In this document: positions 58,119-64,000 of the stretch, in pieces
Position numbering within the stretch: the first letter of the stretch is position 1
Layout: each line of letters begins with the position of its first letter
Source: Melanopsichium pennsylvanicum
Lineage: Eukaryota; Basidiomycota; Ustilaginomycetes; Ustilaginales
NCBI GenBank assembly: GCA_900208305.1
Contig: OAPG01000012.1
Span: 186,001 to 250,000, forward strand
Direction of reading: 5' to 3'
DNA length: 64,000 nucleotides
Program-made: the position numbers and the translations under genes
Notes under the pieces: generated by a model
The model's database searches: none
What the model was told of the DNA's origin: nothing
Seen by the model: only the letters and a program-made list of their open reading frames with translations

Positions 58119-60650
58119 TCATTCTCTCGCCTCTCCCTGTTGGAACGTCCTCACCTCGCAAAGAGGCACGAGACTTGGCCTTCCATGGGCGCAACTGAAT
58201 GGAAATCTGCACTCCGCCAACCTCCTTACCACCCTCTCAGCGGCTTCCTTGCTCAAAGGGTCGTTGAACATGATTGCGCTTCTACACGCTGTACTTTTCA
58301 TGACATCCATCAGACTGGTTGGAAACCTACGCGACCGTATCACCCAATCCACACCATTGCTGGACGTGTCGTCGGCTTCAAGTGGATTCAAACAGCTCGC
58401 TATCTCTTCAAGACAGTTGACGAAGCTAGACTGGAGCAAATCCAAACCCTTGACCCGACCAGAATCCGACAAGACTTTCTCCCGGAGAATGCTTGGTATA
58501 GCGTTGAGATCCACTTGCGCGTGATCCAATGCTGCGTGGATCACCACCATGTCGCTGATTCCCCATCCTAATCTCTCTAACCCTTGCTTTAAGCCTTTAT
58601 CACCCAGGACTAGCTCGCACTGCTTGACCGTGACAGCCAGAGTTACGCTAGACCTCAGCGCATGACCACCAACACCCGCAACACTGTCGGCAACGTAGCC
58701 TTCCAACAAACGCTCAAGTCGATACCGTTCGTCTGCCGCATGTTGATCAACGCAGAACAGAACCGCGTTTCTCGACGTCGAGGGAGCCGTGGAGCACAGA
58801 ATGAACTTTTCATCCACCTGATTAAGTACAGTAGCCTCTTGCAGATCAGCGCGGCTGACTGTCTGTTCGAGTTCAGATGTTTTCGAATGCGTGGTGGTAT
58901 GAGCAGCATTGAGAGGTGGCAAATCTCGAAAAGGGGTGGGCTTTGTTGGTGCAATACACCGGCGAGAGTCAAAAAACCGACTTTGGCGAGTCGTATCGAC
59001 GCAGGGTACTGGGCAAGGGGAGTAGATGGAGGCTAGAGCAGCATCCAAGGCGGGATCGTCGAATTCATCATTGCTTTCAACAGCATCATCGGCCACGGGT
59101 TTCCCTTTCGACAATTCAAGGTTGAGACCTTTGTTCAGACTTGCGCGATTGACAATGCCGCGATGTGGCGAGCGAACCCTTCTGGCCAGATGCAAATCAC
59201 CTTCGTCTGCCCTTGCGCCTTCCATTTCTACAGCCATACTATGGCCTGTACGTCGATCTATATGGAAAATGCGACCGCTCATGGGATCCCTCCACTCGAC
59301 CATGCCGTCCGGTGGAGCAGCATCGGCGGCGAATGACTCGAGTGCAAGAGCAGTGATCGCGGCGCGAGACCTGAGAGGTGAGATTCCACCTTCATAAGCT
59401 TCGAGCTCAACTGCAGAGGTCGGTCTGTCGGTCCGCCTACGCTTGCAAGGAGTGCTTGATGCTGCCATAGATGAACGGCTACATATCACATCAAGCAATG
59501 TGGCAAGAAAAGAGTCGACCGTGAGTGAGGACGTTGCATCAGCTTGCTTTTCGACTTGTTCGTCTCCAGAAAGAGGACTGAGAGTGATGTTGAGAACATA
59601 CGAGTACGATGCTTGCGTCCCCTTGTCCGGCATTATGGCCTCGGGGATTCGTGTCATTCTCTGGCAGATCTGCTTGTATAGATCCGGCGTGAGTGATTTC
59701 TGCCAAGTATGTCTGTTGGCTGGCTCATCAGTCCAGGCTAGCTCAAAGGTGGAAAGCAAAGAGGCAAAAATCGCAGAGCCGCGCTCAGTCCGTTGCAATC
59801 CACCCCGTGAAGGTGCCCCAGGCCACGTTCGACCCTGGAAGAAGACAGCCTGAAGTGCATTTGCAGTAGGTACCAGACAGAGGAAGCCATTGACCTTCAT
59901 GCTGACACCGGTGAACTTGCGCTTGGAAGCGATGCGACGAATGCTGAGCGCCTCAAAGCCGTCAGCGCCAAACATAGCCTGACAGCGGTGCACAAGGTCC
60001 TTGGCTCGAGGAAGGCTGAGTATGGTTCTAAAGGCTGGTATGTTTGCGTCAATTCGAGGGGCGCGACACAGACTGAGCCGAATGTGTGCCTCTGGCGCGA
60101 GAAGCGATTGCTCCTCTACACATCGAATGAGCGAATCTATGTGACGTCGCTTCAGGGCTTCGGATGCGATAAACTTCCTCCTCACTTGCATTTTCGAAAA
60201 GACATCTCGCAGCGCGATCCTCACGCCTCGACCTGATACAGCTGGCGCTGAGTTTGGCGGTGCGACGAGGGAGTCCGCGGGTAATTTTGATCGAGACTTT
60301 TGACCGTCTCGCCAGATGCAGACCGTGGTGTCAGCGGCTGTGATTAAAGTGATGTGCAGCAGTCCCAGGTGTGACAGCAATTCGAGCTCGTTTGGATCTG
60401 AGGGGCTTGTCAGAGGAGCTCGTTGAGAAGAGAGCTGATCTTTCTGGTCTACTTCGAGCGTTGCTGTGATGGACCACGTAGCGTAATCGACCGAAATACC
60501 GATGCTGCCCGAAGATGACCCGAGTTCATCGTGGCAGTAGCTGAGTGCATGAAGAAACAGGATGCGACATATGTCCTCCACTGTGACTGCAAGCAGGGCC
60601 GCACGTAACGAAGCAGCCATTCCAGGGGGTAGCCTCTCGATGGCATTCAT
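58119..60650 (-). CDS. MLH3: MutL homologue MLH3, with degenerate ATPase motifs
   Basis: MLH3 pairs with MLH1 as a nicking endonuclease in meiotic crossing over and mismatch repair. In this 843-residue protein the C-terminal nuclease motifs are intact: DQHAADERYRLE (D633 region, DQHAxxExxxxE), TACRSAIMFNDPLS and CRFPFSCAHGRPSLVPL. The N-terminal GHKL ATPase is recognisable by position (IERLPPGMAASLRAAL at 4-19; SGRGVRIALRDVFSKMQVRR), but its motifs are lost. The E-x-x-x-N-x-x-D block is CRILFLHALSY (28-38), so Glu, Asn and Asp are replaced by I30, H34 and S37. The DNG block reads LEVDQ (65-69), and GFRGEAL reads HLGLLHI (94-100). The middle linker is long and disordered. The frame is continuous from ATG 60650, so this is substitution rather than truncation. 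Family assignment rests on the C-terminus. Confidence 0.85.
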   Translation of the reverse strand: MNAIERLPPGMAASLRAALLAVTVEDICRILFLHALSYCHDELGSSSGSIGISVDYATWSITATLEVDQKDQLSSQRAPLTSPSDPNELELLSHLGLLHITLITAADTTVCIWRDGQKSRSKLPADSLVAPPNSAPAVSGRGVRIALRDVFSKMQVRRKFIASEALKRRHIDSLIRCVEEQSLLAPEAHIRLSLCRAPRIDANIPAFRTILSLPRAKDLVHRCQAMFGADGFEALSIRRIASKRKFTGVSMKVNGFLCLVPTANALQAVFFQGRTWPGAPSRGGLQRTERGSAIFASLLSTFELAWTDEPANRHTWQKSLTPDLYKQICQRMTRIPEAIMPDKGTQASYSYVLNITLSPLSGDEQVEKQADATSSLTVDSFLATLLDVICSRSSMAASSTPCKRRRTDRPTSAVELEAYEGGISPLRSRAAITALALESFAADAAPPDGMVEWRDPMSGRIFHIDRRTGHSMAVEMEGARADEGDLHLARRVRSPHRGIVNRASLNKGLNLELSKGKPVADDAVESNDEFDDPALDAALASIYSPCPVPCVDTTRQSRFFDSRRCIAPTKPTPFRDLPPLNAAHTTTHSKTSELEQTVSRADLQEATVLNQVDEKFILCSTAPSTSRNAVLFCVDQHAADERYRLERLLEGYVADSVAGVGGHALRSSVTLAVTVKQCELVLGDKGLKQGLERLGWGISDMVVIHAALDHAQVDLNAIPSILREKVLSDSGRVKGLDLLQSSFVNCLEEIASCLNPLEADDTSSNGVDWVIRSRRFPTSLMDVMKSTACRSAIMFNDPLSKEAAERVVRRLAECRFPFSCAHGRPSLVPLCEVRTFQQGEARE

Positions 60651-62070
60651 TTCTGTTTAGTGATCTTGATGAGCTTGAATGGTACGGGCGGTCCGGTTGT
60701 TTTGAGCAATCTCGAAGCGACAAGCGACAAAGCCTCTCCACGTGATCTGTATGGAGACTTTCGAGGTCATTGCAATGACAAAGTTTGCGCTGCGTGTCCA
60801 ATGTATGTCTCTACAGAGTTCGAGCCGTGTTGATGTTTAGGATTATGTCGAGCAAGCTCAATATCCCAGTTGCTTGCGGGTATGCGTCTCCGGGGCAGAA
60901 ACCAAGACACCCATCCTAGGCCCTTCACTTGATCACCTGTGAGTAGATACGTTAGATTGAAAGACCACGCATAGCCACAGGTAGGCCGTCAAAGTAGCAC
61001 AAGAAGTCGGTGCGAGCCAGATTAGCGAGTTGGTAGTTGGACGCTTTGGCCAGTGTGATGCTGCTGAGCCGTTCAATCCGCCGATGCTTCTCCGGGAACC
61101 TTTTCTTTTCTCGTCACTGTAATTTGTAGAGCTAACACCTTATGCGCGTTATTTCGCGTGCGCAGGGTCTTGCTGCAGAGTCACGTGCGAACGCCAGTCA
61201 ATTAGTGCAGCCCTATCGAGCGGATTTCTCACTTGCGTGTCCGACTCTCTACATCAACTTGTCCTCTTGCTCGATCCTTCGACACACCGGTGTTTTTGTA
61301 ATTGGCTCAATTTGTCTTGTACATTGCAGATTCTGCTGTTCATGAGTCAATTAGAGTAATTCAAGCAGTCAAAGGATGACTTGACGCATCCCCATCCAGA
61401 TCAGGGGCAGCAAATCCAAACCGGGCACTTCCGATCCGCGTAATAAAATTTCCACATCGACCACAACACGCGCCCCTCCTCGCCCCACCCATCCATCCCA
61501 CCCTAAGTAAGTCGTGCTCCTCCTCCTCCTCCTCCTTCAGCTTTGGAACTCGATTCGACGCGTCTTGTACTTGGCTCCTTCTGAACCCTCAAAACATCGT
61601 AGCTAGCATTGGTCCTATTCAATCCAATCACAGACTGATAAGCAGTTGGGACGAGAAAAGCGATAACCATTAATACAAGAAACAAAAAAGGGGAAGGGAA
61701 GCCACGCCATAGCCTGGTCGCGTGAGCCGGCTAGCCTCTTTGGCCCTTCATCAAAAACACGATGTCGAGCCTTAGATGACTTCCGGTGGCAAAAGGTACG
61801 AACGGTGGTAACGAGCAAGACACGACGAGAGAACAAAAAAAAAGAAAGCCAGTGTTGTACAAAGGTAAGGAGACAGCCGAAAGCAGCCTAGTGAAGAGGT
61901 TGCATCGCGACCTCCTCCTTCTCCTCGTCGGCCACTCTTGCAAAGAGGAGCAGAGACGAGATCAAGGGGTCGAAGATGATGAACAGAGTACAGTGCTAAA
62001 AAGGAAGCCAATCACGCGCAACGAGGAAAGGTATCATGAATAAGAGCAGCTACAGTCTGAAGCCAGCTCT
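60651..62070. other. Intergenic region MLH3 promoter / 3' of histone H1
   Basis: In this 1.4-kb stretch an open minus-strand segment (about 61733-61503) encodes a hydrophobic stretch (LFLVLMVIAFLVPTAYQSVI) and then a Gly-rich end. It could be a terminal exon of a small membrane-protein gene, but no complete model can be built. A (CTC)n tract lies at 61516-61536, an ACGCGT at 61558-61563 and a CACGTG at about 60738. Confidence 0.4.
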
Positions 62071-63671
62071 TTATGCCTTCTTAGCGGGGGCGGCCTTCTT
62101 GGCAGCAGGCTTGGCAGCCTTTATTTGCGTAGGGGCAAGAGGTTGGCGGGCAGGAGCGTCAGCCTAGATTGTTCACAGAATCGACAAGACGGGGGGAATG
62201 GCGATCAGTGTCGGAGTCGGTGTGCACGCTCGGTATCAGAGACGGCGAAGCCGATCTATTCTCGTCGGTCGTGCCTGATCTGGTCACCAGAGCATCTCTA
62301 CTATCACCATCGCAGAACAATGTAAGACAGTATCCGACGGCGAACGAAGCTTGAAGTATCCAAGTCCGAGCGAACCGTGATCAGAGCATCCTCATCTCGT
62401 CGCAGCACGCAAAAGGCTTCACCGAGAACACTTGCAAGCACGTGCGACGCTGTGAGCTCTTCATAGCTACTGGCTGGGCCGCTGACCGACGCTTCCCGTA
62501 GTGAATGACCAACGCAACAGCAACACGACTCAGACACTGGATCAGATGCAATGAGAACTTACCTTCTTAGCAGCAGGCTTCTTGGCCTTGGTGGTCGTTG
62601 ACGAAGCAACCTTCTTGGCAGCGGGCTTTTTGGCAGCGGTCTGTGTGAGCGTTCGGGATAGATAAGGAGACGCGTTGGGAGGGGGGTTCAGTATGCAGTT
62701 ACTATCCAGAAGGAGCCTCGTTGCAATCGACCATCTCTACTTGTTGCGCGATAATGTCGACGGCACCGAAATTGACGAGGCTGAGCAGCCGGGTTAAAAG
62801 GCGATGAAAGAGGATGCGCGAATATACCCTCAAAGTGAAGGGCAGATGCTGCGCAGCACGCGCCGGGGCCAACGAAAATAAAAATTATTTTCGAGACCCC
62901 CCTCTGATCCATCCGACTCTTGGGGAGGGTGATTTGCAGGGGACTGACTTACCTTCTTGGCGGGAGCAGCGGCCTTCTTAGCGGCAGGCTTCTTGGCGAC
63001 GGTCTTCTTGGCAGCAGCGGGCTTCTTGGCTACGGGATCCTTCTTCTCGACCTTAGCCTTGGGGGCGAGCTTGACCTTGCCCGAGGGGCCCTTGGGGAGT
63101 ACGAAGGTCTTCTTCTCGGCACCGCGGGTGATGGCCTGGTTGACACGGGTGTTGAAGCTGGCCTCGGAACCCTTGGCGGTCTCGGGATGGTGAGACTGGA
63201 TGTACTTCTTGATGGTAGCACGGCCGATACCAGCACGGGCGTCAGCAGGGTGGGCAAGAATAGCCTCTTTGATCATGGCCTGTGAACGCGACGCGACGAT
63301 CAAAGAAATATACGACAACAACGACGGCCAAAATGAGAGCGATGACGAGAAAAGAGAAAGGATGGTCAGTTCGCTGTTGTAGCCCTCATCATGATCGACT
63401 GAGCCACCTAGAGAAAGGGGGCGCGTGATGTGGGATTTTATTTTGACTATCCAAGACACGCGCGCGTCTGGTCCATCCATCCAAAACGCAGATGGTGGAC
63501 TGATCGTGACGATTCGACTTCAAAACTGAGCTAAACGTGCGCATACACATAGTTATCGTGATGGTTGACAAGATACTGCGAAATATGCGCCTGCAGTGGT
63601 CGACGACTTACCTCGTAGGAGACCGAGGAGCCAGCAGCCTTTTTCGAGGCGGCCTTCTTGACGGCGGGCTT

Positions 63672-63706
<35 letters not shown>

Positions 63707-63710
63707 ACAT
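62071..63710 (-). CDS. Linker histone H1 (four exons)
   Basis: H1 binds linker DNA at the nucleosome dyad. Four exons are supported by in-phase GTAAGT donors and AG acceptors: 63710-63612, 63279-62953, 62640-62563 and 62163-62071, giving 198 residues. Exon 1 encodes a short Ala/Lys-rich tail with a run of nine Ala. Exon 2 encodes the winged-helix globular domain (MIKEAILAHPADARAGIGRA with KKYIQSHHPE, then FNTRVNQAITRGAEKKTFVL with PKGPSGKVKL), followed by the Lys/Ala/Pro C-terminal tail. Exons 3-4 extend that tail (PAAKK, TKAKKPAAKK, PAAKKAAPAKKA). All introns are phase 0 and large (332, 312 and 399 bp), unusual against the mostly intronless neighbours. The acceptor of exon 4 (CTAG|GCTGAC) is the least certain junction. 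Confidence 0.9.
62164..62562 (-). other. Intron 3 of histone H1
   Basis: GTAAGTTCTC donor; the acceptor is taken as ATCTAG before GCTGAC; 399 bp, phase 0. The frame closes cleanly on TAA at 62071-62073. Confidence 0.7.
62641..62952 (-). other. Intron 2 of histone H1
   Basis: GTAAGTCAGT donor, CTCACACAG acceptor, 312 bp, phase 0, within the Lys/Ala-rich tail. Confidence 0.85.
63280..63611 (-). other. Intron 1 of histone H1
   Basis: A GTAAGT donor follows SVSYE and a TTCACAG acceptor precedes AMIKEA. At 332 bp the intron separates the N-terminal tail from the globular domain. Confidence 0.85.
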
Positions 63711-63818
63711 TGTGAATTGTTGTTGACGACGGTGTCGAAGGTGGAGATGATTGTTTGAGATAGAGTTGGTGGTGAAGACGAAGAAAATCTTGATGAAGAC
63801 TGTTCGAGATGATAGTGA

Positions 63819-63867
63819 TGGGGAGAAGGAAAGGGGAAAGGGGGCAGGGGGGGAGGGAGGATGAGGG
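63819..63867 (+). promoter_or_regulatory. G-run cluster upstream of histone H1
   Basis: Five or more G-runs of three to seven bases (63820-63823, 63833-63836, 63840-63844, 63847-63853, 63855-63857 and 63865-63867) lie on the plus strand, 110-160 bp upstream of the H1 ATG. Such spacing can form a G-quadruplex. The cluster lies in the 277 bp between the H1 ATG and a divergent ATG at 63988. Confidence 0.5.
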
Positions 63868-63987
63868 TAGTGGGTGCTTTTTGGGATCAAGCGCAAGGCT
63901 GCGAGCTATCTCAGAGTTGAGGAACTGGCTCAATCACTCGTCCGCTCTCTCATTATCAGTCGGCAGGCGGAAGAGAGTAGACAGAGC

Positions 63988-64000
63988 ATGTCCGGTAAGA
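63988..64000 (+). CDS. Possible start of a divergent core histone gene (cut by right edge)
   Basis: The last 13 bases read ATGTCCGGTAAGA. Translated directly they give MSGK, the start of many fungal H2A proteins. Alternatively ATGTCCG|GTAAGA is an exon ending at a consensus donor, as in fungal H4 or H2A genes with an intron after the second codon. Position, 277 bp divergent from H1, fits a histone pair. Only 13 bases are visible, so this is a suggestion. Confidence 0.25.

Noticed and set aside
61772..62011. 79-codon minus-strand frame with hydrophobic centre
   Set aside because: Begins with TTG directly after an in-frame stop and contains no ATG near the start.

Overview
The window is nuclear DNA from a fungus, most probably a smut-type basidiomycete (Ustilaginomycotina). 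The gene set is eukaryotic and fungal: KEX1, PMC1, PHO89, GPI13, PalI and linker histone H1. Most coding regions are long and intronless, proteins carry long Ser/Ala/Gln-rich disordered stretches, and UTRs are rich in CT/GA microsatellites. The placement is inferred from architecture and recognised families; no database search was possible. The sequence is ordinary core genome. I see no transposon, CRISPR array, rRNA or convincing tRNA.

Layout. 1-10 kb: 5' part of lipin/PAH1 (minus, runs off the left edge), a nitrilase-superfamily hydrolase (plus), KEX1 carboxypeptidase (minus), a SNAPC4-like multi-Myb protein (plus) and mitochondrial ribosomal protein uS7m (plus). 11-26 kb: a SUR7/PalI membrane protein (plus) converging on GPI13 (minus), then PMC1 Ca2+-ATPase (minus) and a NOL11/Utp8-like protein (minus). 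26-37 kb: a 3.6-kb gene-poor stretch, a 1202-residue Ser-rich protein with histone-fold-like segments (plus), and a two-intron MFS carboxylate transporter (plus). 37-48 kb: PHO89 phosphate permease (minus), CAND1 (plus) and a PCID2/CSN12/Thp1 PCI protein (plus). 48-64 kb: a polyQ ORF and a 1848-residue C-terminally membrane-anchored protein (both minus), MED18 (plus), an MLH3 MutL homologue (minus), and histone H1 with three introns (minus). In the last 13 bases a divergent ATG could be the start of a core histone gene.

Functional themes are independent housekeeping modules rather than one operon-like system: lipid and GPI synthesis (PAH1, GPI13), secretory processing (KEX1), ion and phosphate transport (PMC1, PHO89, MFS), transcription and ribosome biogenesis (SNAPC4-like, MED18, NOL11-like, uS7m), ubiquitin-ligase and mRNA-export regulators (CAND1, PCI protein), and chromatin and repair (H1, MLH3). 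The most notable observations are: an MLH3 whose ATP-binding motifs are eroded while its endonuclease motifs are intact; a protein with possible duplicated histone-fold segments at the head of a long disordered tail; an MFS intron that is almost entirely microsatellite; and several repeat structures in 3' regions and promoters (a T10A10 palindrome, a GA/CT inverted pair, G-runs upstream of H1).

Start codons were checked against the sequence. Where the longest open frame began with TTG or GTG, the first suitable ATG was used (GPI13, PMC1, NOL11-like, PCI protein, 1848-residue protein, MED18).
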